A stretch of DNA of 64,000 nucleotides from Pseudomonas sp. CFII64. GTDB taxonomy: Bacteria > Pseudomonadota > Gammaproteobacteria > Pseudomonadales > Pseudomonadaceae. The stretch covers positions 1-64,000 of the forward strand of contig NZ_ATLO01000039.1 in NCBI RefSeq assembly GCF_000416235.1, given 5' to 3'. A model generated the notes under the pieces. It was not told where the DNA came from. It did not search any database and worked only from the letters and a program-made list of their open reading frames with translations. Below, one piece after another: positions 26,209 to 34,864 of this stretch. Position numbers and translations under genes: made by a program. Numbering within the stretch: the stretch's first letter is position 1; each line of letters begins with the position of its first letter.

Positions 26209-28818
26209 TCAGATATCCCACACCACGTTGACGGCGAAATTGCGTCCCGGTTGGGTCAGGCGATCCAGTGACGCCGGGCTGGTAACGCCTGCTTCGCCCA
26301 CACCGTCATAGCCGCGCACGTCGTCCCACTGCCAGTATTTCTTGTCGGTCAGGTTGTACAGGCCGGCATTGAGGGTGACGTCGTCGGTGACTTTGTAGAA
26401 ACCTTCCAGGTCGAGCACGCCATAACCGGGTGTCTTGAACTGGCTGGACGACCCGTCCGGGGCGTGGAAGTTGGTGTTGTCCACGCGATCCTTGCGTTTG
26501 ACCAGGGTCCAGCTGAGCAGGCCGCCATAGTTTTCCTGCTCATAGCCCAGGCCCAATACACCCTTGAGCGGGTTGACGCTGTTGATCGGTTCTCCGGTGT
26601 CGTCGTTGCGGCCGTGTTGGTAAGCCGCTGATCCCAAGGCGTACAGACCGTCTGCAGCACCGAAGGTATCCAGATTCAGGCGACCCTTGAGCTCGACGCC
26701 CTTGATGGTGGCGTGCTTGATGTTGTTGGACTGGAACACCGCCTGGGTGGCGGTCGCCGGCTGGATCGCGTCTTCGTTGATGAAGTCGCGGTACTTGTTA
26801 TAGAACACCGCGACGTCGAACGATCCTGCATCGAAATGGCCGCGCAAGCCGGTTTCGTAGCTCTTGCTCTTCTCGGGTTCGAGGTTGGAGTTGGGCTCGA
26901 CGATGTAGCCGGTTTGCAGGTTTTCGAAGCGTCCGTACAAGGCTTTGGCGCTTGGTGTGCGGAACCCTTCGGCGTATTGGCCGAACCAGGTGTATTGCTC
27001 GCTGAGGGCGTAGGTCACGCCGAACTTGGGCGACAGGCGATGCCAGGTTTTGCTCTCGTCACTGACCTGACCGCCGCCGGTTGGATTGACCGTATTGAGG
27101 AATTCCTGGGTGATGTGCGGGCTCAGGTCGATGTAGTCGTAACGCACGCCGGGCAGGAAGGTCCAGTCTTTCCAGTGGATCTGATCCTGGGCGAACAGGC
27201 TGTAGGTGTTGATGGTCGGGTCCGGGAAGTCACTCGATGGCGTGAGGCTGTCCGATGCGGTCGGGCTGCGTGCGCCGATCACCCGGCAAGTACCGAGGAC
27301 CGCTGCGCAGGTCGCGTTGCCGCTGCGTTGACCGGTGACTTTCTGTTGCTTGAGGGTGGTGCCGTACGTCAGCACATGCTCGGTGTCGGCGATGCTGAAT
27401 GCCTTGTCCAGTTGCGCGTCGAGAATCCACTGGCGTTCTTTGTAATAGGTGTCCCGGGAACGCCAGACATCCCGCGAGCCAGGCACGTAGCGCTCAAGGG
27501 TGCTTTGATCGGTCTTGGCGATCTGGTAGTTCAGGCTCAACTTGACGTTATCGACCAGCAGGCTGTCCAGCGCGAAGCTGTTCTCCAGGCCGAAGCGCTC
27601 GCGGGTAATGGTGTCGTTGCCGGTCCGCGCCCGATAGAAGCCAAAACCGCTGCCGGCGTTGAACGGCCCGCCCACGGCGCTTTTCTGGTTGGTGTCGCGG
27701 TCATCCTTGTACTTTTCGTAGGTCAGGCCCAGGCGCGCGCCGTCGTTGTAGTTCCAGCCCAGCTTGGCCAGGACGTTGGTGGTCCGCGCGTCTTCCGGAT
27801 TGGCTTCGGTGCGTTGCAGCCCGGTGCCGCCCGTGCTGCCGTAGGATTCGGTCTCGTGACCATTGCGCTGGCTCACGTGCAGCAAGCCGTCGACGTCGCC
27901 CTGGCGCCCGGCGACGGTGGCGGAGGTCAGCCAGCTGTCGTCGGCAGAGCTGTAGCCGGTCTTGAGGCGTGCGCCGACGTCCTTGCCGTCCTTGATGATG
28001 TCGCTGGCATCCAGCGTGTAATAGCTGACCGCGCCGCCGATGGCGCTGCTGCCGTACAACGCCGACGCCGGGCCGCGCAGGATTTCCACGCGCTTGACGA
28101 TTTCCGGGTCGACGTAGTTGCGATGGGTGTTGGCGTAGGGGCCGGAAAAGAAACTGTCCGGGACTTCGACGCCATCGACCTGGGTCAGGATGCGGTCGCC
28201 ATCAATGCCTCGGATGTTGTAACCGGTGGTGCCCGCGCGCTGACCTGCGCCGCCCACCGAAACCCCCGGTTCGTAACGCACCAGATCGCGAATGTTATTG
28301 ACGTTGTGGCGGTCCAGATCCGTGCGGTCCTGAACCGTCACGCTGTTGGGCACCGACGTGACGTCCTGAGCCTGGCGCGTGGCGCTGACCGTGATCTGCT
28401 CCAGGGCGATGGCGCCAGCAGTGCGTTTTTCCAGCACGACGTTGTTGTTGCCCAGGTTGCGATAGCCCAGATTGGTGCCCGCCAGCAAGCGTTCCAGGGC
28501 TTTACCGGCGGACAGATTGCCGTTCGCGCCGGGTGAAGTGACGTTGTTGGCCAGCGCCGATGACAGGCCGACTTGCCAGCCGGTAATGCGACTGAATTCG
28601 TTCAGCGCGGCAGCCAGGGGTTGTTGCTCGATGGCGAAGGCATAGGTGCCGCTGCTGCGGCTGGCTGTTGCGGCGCTGCTGGTCTGGCTCGGGGTCGCGG
28701 CGAAAGCCATCGGGCTTGCAGCGAGCACAGCGAGGGTCAACACCGAAAGCGTGAAAGTTTGCAGTCCGGCAGTGGCCGGTGCGGCAAAACCCGTGGCGGG
28801 CGTGAACGTGGACGACAT
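26209..28818 (-). CDS. TonB-dependent haem/haemoprotein receptor with signalling domain
   Basis: The 869-residue outer-membrane receptor has a signal peptide (to about AASPMAFA), an STN signalling domain (about 55-105, YAFAIEQQPLAAALNEFSRITGW), a TonB-box region (EQITVSATR), plug and 22-strand barrel, and a terminal aromatic-type strand NFAVNVVWDI. The FRxP (619-622, FRTP) and NxNL (643-646, NSNL) motifs of haem receptors are present, but no histidine lies between them. The STN domain and the upstream sigma/FecR pair make it an Hxu/Has-type cell-surface-signalling receptor. The ATG at 28818 has GGGAG nine bases upstream. Confidence 0.9.
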   Translation of the reverse strand: MSSTFTPATGFAAPATAGLQTFTLSVLTLAVLAASPMAFAATPSQTSSAATASRSSGTYAFAIEQQPLAAALNEFSRITGWQVGLSSALANNVTSPGANGNLSAGKALERLLAGTNLGYRNLGNNNVVLEKRTAGAIALEQITVSATRQAQDVTSVPNSVTVQDRTDLDRHNVNNIRDLVRYEPGVSVGGAGQRAGTTGYNIRGIDGDRILTQVDGVEVPDSFFSGPYANTHRNYVDPEIVKRVEILRGPASALYGSSAIGGAVSYYTLDASDIIKDGKDVGARLKTGYSSADDSWLTSATVAGRQGDVDGLLHVSQRNGHETESYGSTGGTGLQRTEANPEDARTTNVLAKLGWNYNDGARLGLTYEKYKDDRDTNQKSAVGGPFNAGSGFGFYRARTGNDTITRERFGLENSFALDSLLVDNVKLSLNYQIAKTDQSTLERYVPGSRDVWRSRDTYYKERQWILDAQLDKAFSIADTEHVLTYGTTLKQQKVTGQRSGNATCAAVLGTCRVIGARSPTASDSLTPSSDFPDPTINTYSLFAQDQIHWKDWTFLPGVRYDYIDLSPHITQEFLNTVNPTGGGQVSDESKTWHRLSPKFGVTYALSEQYTWFGQYAEGFRTPSAKALYGRFENLQTGYIVEPNSNLEPEKSKSYETGLRGHFDAGSFDVAVFYNKYRDFINEDAIQPATATQAVFQSNNIKHATIKGVELKGRLNLDTFGAADGLYALGSAAYQHGRNDDTGEPINSVNPLKGVLGLGYEQENYGGLLSWTLVKRKDRVDNTNFHAPDGSSSQFKTPGYGVLDLEGFYKVTDDVTLNAGLYNLTDKKYWQWDDVRGYDGVGEAGVTSPASLDRLTQPGRNFAVNVVWDI

Positions 28819-28939
28819 CGATAAAGCTCCCTGGCTCGCTGGCAATAGTGTGTGCAGAAGGTTCGCTAATACGAATCAATTGCATTGGCTATGACTAGAC
28901 GAGCGACGAGCGGTTATCGCGTAAAAATAATCCGGACGT

Positions 28940-28986
28940 CATCGGGGACAAGTCCCCTCTTGGTAGGATGGGACTTGTCCCCGATG
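28940..28986. repeat. REP palindrome, GGGGACAAGTCCC type
   Basis: CATCGGGGACAAGTCCC (28940-28956) is mirrored perfectly by GGGACTTGTCCCCGATG (28970-28986), 17-base arms with a 13-base centre. Confidence 0.8.
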
Positions 28987-29036
28987 GCGCTGGATGGGCC
29001 GACATCATTTTGCCGATACCCATCCGGTGTCTGCGC

Positions 29037-29072
29037 CAACGCCTTCCCGGACAAGTCCGCTCCTACCTGATT
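29037..29072. repeat. Single REP element, CCGGACAAGTCCG type
   Basis: GCCTTCCCGGACAAGTCCGC followed by TCCTACC is a lone REP variant 60 bases past the FecR-type gene's stop. Confidence 0.55.
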
Positions 29073-29134
29073 TGTGCAGACCTGGAGGGAACTTTTCCGC
29101 GAATGCGATTGGCTGGCTAAAGAGCTAATCCGGA

Positions 29135-30103
29135 TCAGTTCAGAATGACCAGGGCCGGCAGCTCATGCAGGCTGGCGGAGGTGATGTGGGCGAGGGAACG
29201 GACCACCTCAAGCGGGTTGTCGAGACGATAATTGCCGGTGACGGCGACGCGTTCCAGCGTGTCGTTGGTGTTGACGATCCAGCCGGGGTAGTAGCGGCGC
29301 AACTCGGCCAGCACTTCGCTCAACGGGCAGTTATCGAACACCAGACGGCCCTGAACCCACGCCAGGTCGGTGTTCTGATCCATCTTCTGACGATGGCTGG
29401 TGCCGTTCGAATTAACGCTGATGCTGTTCCCGGCGATGACCGTCTGCGCGGTGTTTTGCGGGGTGCGCACATCGAGGACGCCGCGTTCGACGTGGATCTG
29501 CGCCACGCCATCCAGATAGCGCACGGCGAACGCGCTGCCGCTGGTGCGCATGCTCACCGTTCCGGCCCGTACTTCCAGAGGCAGGTTTTGACTGGCGGCG
29601 GGCACTTCAAAAAACGCTTCACCCTGGAGCAAGTGCGCCACGCGGGTCTTGTCGGTGATGTCGCTGGAGAACGCCGAATTGGTATTGAGCAGCACTCGGG
29701 AGCCGTCTTCGAGCTGCAAGCGCTGGCGCTCGCCGACCACGGTCAGATGATCGGCCTGCAAGCGCAAACCCAGATTGCTGAAATGAAACACCGCGACCAG
29801 TAGCAACGCCGCTGTGGCCAGTGGTTTCCAATACGCCAGCGCGCGGCGCCGCCAGACCGCCGGGCGGGCAGGTTCCATGGCGGCGGCGGCGTGCTCCACC
29901 GGCTGGGAATGCCAGACCGAGTGCACCCGATCAAAGGCGTCGCGATGCGCAGGGTCGGCCGCCAGCCAGGCCTGAAAACGCGCCTGCTGTTGTGGGTCGT
30001 CGCTGTCCAGCTCGATCAGCCAGTTCAAGGCCTGATCCATCGCGCTGTCGTTGAGTACATCCTGTGCGGCTGAAGGCGCGCGCAGGGTGTCAGGATCTTT
30101 CAC
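29135..30103 (-). CDS. FecR-type anti-sigma/sigma regulator
   Basis: About 322 residues from the GTG at 30103. The N-terminal domain (DUF4880, AMDQALNWLIELDSDDPQQQARFQAWLAADPAHRDAFDRVHSVW) would hold the sigma factor. One transmembrane helix follows (KPLATAALLLVAVFHFSNL), then the periplasmic FecR domain (LEDGSRVLLNTNSAFSSDI...GEAFFEVP) and a C-terminal STN-like part. It relays the receptor signal to the ECF sigma factor. A GTG at 30160, directly after the sigma stop, would add 19 residues but has no ribosome site; GGGAA precedes 30103. Called HxuR-like from its partners. Confidence 0.88.
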   Translation of the reverse strand: MKDPDTLRAPSAAQDVLNDSAMDQALNWLIELDSDDPQQQARFQAWLAADPAHRDAFDRVHSVWHSQPVEHAAAAMEPARPAVWRRRALAYWKPLATAALLLVAVFHFSNLGLRLQADHLTVVGERQRLQLEDGSRVLLNTNSAFSSDITDKTRVAHLLQGEAFFEVPAASQNLPLEVRAGTVSMRTSGSAFAVRYLDGVAQIHVERGVLDVRTPQNTAQTVIAGNSISVNSNGTSHRQKMDQNTDLAWVQGRLVFDNCPLSEVLAELRRYYPGWIVNTNDTLERVAVTGNYRLDNPLEVVRSLAHITSASLHELPALVILN

Positions 30104-30160
30104 GGATGATTCCCGGTAGTTCTTGTTGGTCGGCTGCGGATTTGCAGCCTGCTGCAACAC

Positions 30161-30679
30161 CTAAACGTGGTCAAGTCTAGCCGCCACCGCGACGCAAATC
30201 GCCATGATCAGTTTCAGTTCCTTTTGCACCGTGCTGGCGGAGACGCCCAGCTGCTCGGCGATCTCCAGATAGCTGCAACCGTTGAGGCGGCTGAGGGTGA
30301 AAATCTGCTGTTGGCGCGGGCTCAGTTTGCTCAGGCTCGCATTGAGGCCTTCGAGCATGCGCGTGGCGTGGGTGGCATCTTCCAGAGTCGTGGCCTGGGC
30401 GACAACGTTGTCGATATCCGCCTGCGGTGTATTGTCGGCGACGGTGCGGGCCAGAACCCGGCGCGAGCGCAGATGATCCAGCGCCAGATTGCGCGCGGTC
30501 TGATAGACGAAAGGTTCCAGGTGATCGATGGCGCGACTGCTCAACGCCCGCGTCACGCGCAGGTAGGTCTCCTGCAGCAGGTCTTCGGCGGTACTGCGGT
30601 TGCTGACCATCCTTTGCAAGGTGCGCAAAAGGACTGGACGTTGGGAGAGGAATACTTCGTTTAAGCGCGACTGACTCAC
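30161..30679 (-). CDS. ECF sigma factor, iron-starvation (FecI/HxuI) type
   Basis: About 172 residues from a GTG start. Region 2 is VLLRTLQRMVSNRSTAEDLLQETYLRVTRAL...PFVYQTARNLALDHLRSRR. Region 4 is LSKLSPRQQQIFTLSRLNGCSYLEIAEQLGVSASTVQKELKLIMAICVA, ending in the helix-turn-helix. It should direct RNA polymerase to the haem receptor promoter when FecR signals. The GTG at 30679 is chosen because the frame further upstream crosses the Fur-like palindrome (30704-30728). The next gene begins within about 60 bases of its stop. Confidence 0.88.
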   Translation of the reverse strand: MSQSRLNEVFLSQRPVLLRTLQRMVSNRSTAEDLLQETYLRVTRALSSRAIDHLEPFVYQTARNLALDHLRSRRVLARTVADNTPQADIDNVVAQATTLEDATHATRMLEGLNASLSKLSPRQQQIFTLSRLNGCSYLEIAEQLGVSASTVQKELKLIMAICVAVAARLDHV

Positions 30680-30703
30680 GGGACTACCCGACCGGAAAAA
30701 GCA

Positions 30704-30728
30704 GTGGATGATAATGCTTATCATCCAC
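30704..30728 (-). promoter_or_regulatory. Fur-box-like palindrome before the sigma gene
   Basis: A perfect 25-base dyad: 11-base arms GTGGATGATAA and TTATCATCCAC around TGC. The inner 19 bases GATGATAATGCTTATCATC resemble the Fur consensus GATAATGATAATCATTATC. It lies 25 bases upstream of the GTG start, the position for repression by iron-loaded Fur. Confidence 0.75.
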
Positions 30729-30777
30729 ACCTTCGGTCAAGTGTTTGTGTATCCGCTGGAACACGATCTGCAGTGGA

Positions 30778-31779
30778 TTACTGCGCGTTATGCAGCGCCA
30801 GGCAGTTGTCGAGCATGCGGTTGGAGAATGCCCATTCGTTGTCGTACCAGGCCAGAACCTTGAGCAGCTTGCCGCTGACTTTGGTGTGGTTGGCATCGAA
30901 AATCGACGACAGCGGGTTGTGATTGAAGTCGTGGGAAACCAGCGGCAAGGTGTTGTAGCCGAGGATTTTCGAGTGCTGGCTGGCTTCTTTCATGATCGCG
31001 TTGACTTCTTCAGCCGTGGTTTCGCGATTCAGGTGTAACGTCAGGTCGACCAGCGAAACGTTGATCACGGGCACGCGCACAGCCATGCCGGTGAGCTTGC
31101 CTGCCAGTTCCGGCAACACCAGGCCGACCGCTTCGGCGGCGCCGGTCTTGCTCGGGATCATCGACTGGGTGGCAGAGCGCGCGCGGTACGGGTCGGTGTG
31201 GTAGACGTCGATCAGGTTCTGGTCGTTGGTATAGGCGTGGATGGTGGTCATCAGGCCACTTTCGATACCCAGTTCACGGTGCAGGACTTGCGCCACCGGA
31301 GCCAGGCAGTTGGTGGTGCAGGATGCGCTGGAAATGATTTGATGCGATTGACGCAGGGTGTCGTGGTTGACGCCATACACGATAGTGGCGTCCGCGCCTT
31401 TGGCGGGGGCCGAGATAATGACTTTGCGCGCACCGGCAGTCAGGTGCGCGGCGGCCTTGGTGCGATCAGTGAACAAACCGGTGCATTCGAACACCACGTC
31501 GATGTTCTGCGCTTTCCACGGCAGTTCGGCCGGGTTGCGAATCGCGCTGACTGCAATTCGGTCACCATTGACCGTCAGGCTTTCGCTGTCGCATTCAACG
31601 GTGCCGCCGAACGGCCCATGGACCGTGTCGAAGCGCAGCAGGTGCGCATTCATTTCGCTGTCGCCCAAATCATTGATGGCGACGACTTGCAGGTCCTGAC
31701 GATAGCCTTGGGTATAGAGTGCGCGTAGGACGTTGCGGCCGATGCGGCCAAAACCATTGATTGCAATACGGAGAGTCAT
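30778..31779 (-). CDS. gap: Glyceraldehyde-3-phosphate dehydrogenase, type I
   Basis: The 333-residue enzyme oxidises glyceraldehyde-3-phosphate to 1,3-bisphosphoglycerate. The N-terminal RIAINGFGRIGRNVLRAL is the NAD-binding motif, the catalytic cysteine is C154 in SSASCTTNCLAPV, and the phosphate-binding segments RVPVINVSLVDLT and WYDNEWAFSNRM are clear. It is divergent from edd; a HexR-type site (31802-31816) lies just upstream of its start, matching HexR control of gap and edd in Pseudomonas. I see no terminator in the 98 bases before the sigma gene. Confidence 0.96.
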   Translation of the reverse strand: MTLRIAINGFGRIGRNVLRALYTQGYRQDLQVVAINDLGDSEMNAHLLRFDTVHGPFGGTVECDSESLTVNGDRIAVSAIRNPAELPWKAQNIDVVFECTGLFTDRTKAAAHLTAGARKVIISAPAKGADATIVYGVNHDTLRQSHQIISSASCTTNCLAPVAQVLHRELGIESGLMTTIHAYTNDQNLIDVYHTDPYRARSATQSMIPSKTGAAEAVGLVLPELAGKLTGMAVRVPVINVSLVDLTLHLNRETTAEEVNAIMKEASQHSKILGYNTLPLVSHDFNHNPLSSIFDANHTKVSGKLLKVLAWYDNEWAFSNRMLDNCLALHNAQ

Positions 31780-31801
31780 ACAGCCGTCCTCAGTAAATTT
31801 G

Positions 31802-31816
31802 TTGTTGGAATTACAA
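31802..31816. promoter_or_regulatory. HexR operator in the gap-edd region
   Basis: TTGTTGGAATTACAA fits the Pseudomonas HexR consensus TTGT-N7/8-ACAA exactly. It is 23 bases upstream of the gap start and about 180 bases before edd. Confidence 0.75.
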
Positions 31817-31998
31817 GATTATTCGCATAGAAATAGAAAACAAGCCTTTTTAATGGCAATATTTTGTTTTATCTACAACGAGAAGCCCGTAAGACCCATA
31901 CAGTTGATCGAGATCAAGCTTTTACAGACAAGGCTCGCGCCTCGATTTCTGGAACCGTCCGAGCGGATGACCACACACGTTAGCCTGGAGTTCATCAT

Positions 31999-33825
31999 AT
32001 GCATCCCCGCGTCCTTGAGGTAACCGAACGGCTGATCGCCCGTAGTCACGACACACGGCAGCGCTATCTTCAACTTATTCGCGGCGCTGCGAGCGATGGC
32101 CCGATGCGTGGCAAGCTACAGTGCGCCAACTTCGCCCACGGTGTCGCGGCCTGCGGTCCTGAAGACAAAAACACCCTGCGCATGATGAACGCCGCCAACG
32201 TGGCCATCGTTTCTTCCTATAACGACATGCTCTCGGCGCATCAGCCGTACGAGCACTTCCCGAATCAGATCAAACAGGCTTTACGTGACATTGGTTCGGT
32301 CGGCCAATTCGCCGGTGGCGTTCCGGCGATGTGCGACGGCGTCACTCAGGGCGAGCCGGGCATGGAGCTGGGCATCGCCAGCCGTGAAGTCATCGCCATG
32401 TCCACTGCCGTTGCGTTATCCCACAACATGTTCGACGCCGCCTTGATGCTGGGCATTTGCGACAAGATTGTGCCGGGCCTGATGATGGGCGCGCTGCGTT
32501 TTGGTCATTTGCCGATTCTGTTCATTCCTGGCGGGCCGATGGTCTCGGGGATATCCAACAAGCAGAAAGCCGACGTGCGCCAGCGCTATGCGGAAGGCAA
32601 GGCCACGCGCGAAGAACTGCTGGATTCGGAGATGAAGTCTTATCACGGTCCCGGCACTTGCACGTTCTACGGCACGGCCAACACCAACCAGTTGCTGATG
32701 GAAGTCATGGGCCTGCATTTGCCGGGCGCGTCGTTTGTGAATCCGTACACGCCGCTGCGTGATGCGCTGACGGTGGAGGCTTCGCACCAGATCACGCGCA
32801 TGACCATGCAAAGTGGCAACTTCATGCCGTTGGGCGAAATCGTCGATGAGCGTTCGCTGGTCAATTCCATCGTCGCGCTGCATGCCACCGGTGGTTCCAC
32901 CAACCACACGTTGCACATGCCGGCGATTGCCCAGGCGGCAGGCATTCAGTTGACCTGGCAGGACATGGCCGATCTGTCCGAAGTGGTGCCGACCCTGACT
33001 CACGTCTACCCGAACGGCAAGGCGGACATCAATCACTTCCAGGCAGCGGGCGGCATGTCGTTCCTGATCCGCGAGCTGCTGGAAGCCGGTTTGCTGCACG
33101 AAGACGTCAACACCGTGGTCGGTCGCGGCCTGAGTCGCTATACCCGCGAACCCTTCCTCGAAGACGGCAAGCTGGTCTGGCGCGAAGGCCCGATCGAAAG
33201 CCTGGACGAAGATATTCTGCGCCCGGTCGCGCGGCCGTTTTCACCCGAAGGCGGCTTGCGCGTCATGGAAGGCAACCTGGGCCGTGGCGTGATGAAAGTC
33301 TCGGCCGTGGCCCTTGAGCATCAGATCGTCGAGGCGCCGGCCAAGGTCTTCCAGGACCAGCAGGATCTGGCCGATGCGTTCAAGGCTGGCGAGCTGGAAT
33401 GTGATTTCGTCGCCGTGATGCGCTTCCAGGGCCCGCGCTCCAATGGCATGCCGGAACTGCACAAAATGACGCCGTTCCTCGGCGTGTTGCAGGACCGGGG
33501 TTTTAAAGTCGCATTGGTGACGGATGGACGGATGTCCGGCGCATCGGGCAAGATCCCGGCGGCGATACACGTCTGCCCGGAAGCCTTTGATGGTGGCCCT
33601 TTGGCACTTTTGCGCGATGGCGACATCGTGCGGGTCGATGGCGTAAAAGGGACGTTGCAAGTTCTGGTCGAACCGGCAGAATTGGCGGCCAGAGAACCCG
33701 CTGTCGGCCAGCTCGACAACAGTGTCGGCACTGGACGCGAGCTGTTCAATTTCATGCGCATGGCCTTCAGCTCGGCAGAGAAGGGCGCCAGCGCCTTTAC
33801 CTCTAGTCTGGAGACGCTTAAGTGA
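31999..33825 (+). CDS. edd: 6-Phosphogluconate dehydratase
   Basis: The 608-residue iron-sulfur dehydratase of the IlvD/Edd family converts 6-phosphogluconate to KDPG, the first committed Entner-Doudoroff step. Diagnostic segments are ANVAIVSSYNDMLSAHQPY, MCDGVTQGEPGME (around 111) and HATGGSTNHTLHM (from 295), plus the C-terminal DGRMSGASGKIPAAIHV. GGAG is eight bases before the ATG. It is the first gene of edd-glk-gltR-gtrS and overlaps glk by four bases. Control is expected by HexR via the shared region with gap. Confidence 0.97.
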   Translation: MHPRVLEVTERLIARSHDTRQRYLQLIRGAASDGPMRGKLQCANFAHGVAACGPEDKNTLRMMNAANVAIVSSYNDMLSAHQPYEHFPNQIKQALRDIGSVGQFAGGVPAMCDGVTQGEPGMELGIASREVIAMSTAVALSHNMFDAALMLGICDKIVPGLMMGALRFGHLPILFIPGGPMVSGISNKQKADVRQRYAEGKATREELLDSEMKSYHGPGTCTFYGTANTNQLLMEVMGLHLPGASFVNPYTPLRDALTVEASHQITRMTMQSGNFMPLGEIVDERSLVNSIVALHATGGSTNHTLHMPAIAQAAGIQLTWQDMADLSEVVPTLTHVYPNGKADINHFQAAGGMSFLIRELLEAGLLHEDVNTVVGRGLSRYTREPFLEDGKLVWREGPIESLDEDILRPVARPFSPEGGLRVMEGNLGRGVMKVSAVALEHQIVEAPAKVFQDQQDLADAFKAGELECDFVAVMRFQGPRSNGMPELHKMTPFLGVLQDRGFKVALVTDGRMSGASGKIPAAIHVCPEAFDGGPLALLRDGDIVRVDGVKGTLQVLVEPAELAAREPAVGQLDNSVGTGRELFNFMRMAFSSAEKGASAFTSSLETLK

Positions 33826-34802
33826 AGTTGGCCCTGGTCGGTGATATTGGCGGTACCAATGCACGTTTTGCCATTTGGGAAGACGAAAAGCTGCATTCCA
33901 TCCGGGTATTCCCGACCATCGACTACGTCAGTCCCGAGAAGGCCATCGAGGTCTATCTTCAGGATCTGGAGTTGCGGCGCGGCGATGTCGGGTTTGTCTG
34001 CCTGGCCGTTGCCGGGCCGGTGGATGGCGACGAGTTCGAGTTCACCAACAGTCATTGGCGGCTGAGCAAGTCGGCGTTCTGCGCGGACCTGAAAGTCGAT
34101 GAGCTGCTGTTGGTCAACGATTTCACGGCCATGGCCCTGGGCATGACCTGCCTGAAAGACGACGAGTACCTGACGGTCTGCCATGGCATCAGCGAGCCGG
34201 ATCGGCCACGTGTCGTGGTCGGGCCGGGCACCGGTCTGGGTGTCGGCACGCTGCTCGGCATCGGCGTCAATCGCTGGATGGCGCTGCCCGGCGAAGGCGG
34301 CCATGTGGATCTGCCCATCGGTAATGCCCGCGAAGCCTTGTTGTGGATGCGGTTGATGGCCGATCACGAACACGTCAGCGCCGAAACCATCCTCAGCGGC
34401 GCTGGCTTGTTGTTGCTGTATCAGGTGAGCTGCGCCCTGGACGATATCGAACCGACGCTCAAGTCACCGGCAGCGATTACCTCGGCTGCGGTGGCCGGGG
34501 ATCCGGTGGCGGCTGCGGTGCTCGACCAGTTCTGCGTGTTTCTTGGCCGGGTGGCCGGCAACAACGTTTTGACCGTCGGCGGCCGTGGCGGTGTATACAT
34601 CGTCGGCGGCGTGGTGCCGCGTTTTATCGACTTTTTCATGATCAGCGGCTTCAAGCGCGCATTCGCCGAGAAGGGCGTGATGAGCGATTATTTCGCAGGC
34701 GTTCCGGTGTGGCTGGTGACGGCCGAGTATCCGGGCCTGATGGGCGCGGGTGTCGCGTTGCAGCAGGCGTTTGGTGACGTGCTCGATGGCGTCGAGCAGT
34801 AG
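33822..34802 (+). CDS. glk: Glucokinase
   Basis: The 326-residue ROK-unrelated bacterial glucokinase phosphorylates internal glucose with ATP. The phosphate loop is LVGDIGGTNARFAIW (residues 5-19), LLLVNDFTAMALGM carries the sugar-binding ND, and GPGTGLGVGTL is a second ATP contact. The start is a GTG overlapping the edd stop by four bases, with GGAG nine bases upstream, giving coupled translation. It feeds glucose-6-phosphate to Zwf. The gene gltR follows 62 bases later. Confidence 0.95.
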   Translation: MKLALVGDIGGTNARFAIWEDEKLHSIRVFPTIDYVSPEKAIEVYLQDLELRRGDVGFVCLAVAGPVDGDEFEFTNSHWRLSKSAFCADLKVDELLLVNDFTAMALGMTCLKDDEYLTVCHGISEPDRPRVVVGPGTGLGVGTLLGIGVNRWMALPGEGGHVDLPIGNAREALLWMRLMADHEHVSAETILSGAGLLLLYQVSCALDDIEPTLKSPAAITSAAVAGDPVAAAVLDQFCVFLGRVAGNNVLTVGGRGGVYIVGGVVPRFIDFFMISGFKRAFAEKGVMSDYFAGVPVWLVTAEYPGLMGAGVALQQAFGDVLDGVEQ

Positions 34803-34864
34803 GAGCCGACACCGTTAAGGATTACTCAAAACAATAACGATCCATTGCGACAAGGAAGATCCAG

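Larger units (their letters stand above)
28819..29134. other. Promoter gap before the TonB receptor gene
   Basis: No gene is present. It contains two REP elements and, nearer the receptor, ATTATTTTTACGCG on the minus strand (about 28929-28916) followed about 18 bases later by CGTC. That spacing is loosely like promoters of iron-starvation ECF sigma factors, a weak call. Confidence 0.35.

Noticed and set aside
26713..28536. A 607-codon plus-strand frame
   Set aside because: Antisense to the TonB receptor gene with no recognisable domain.
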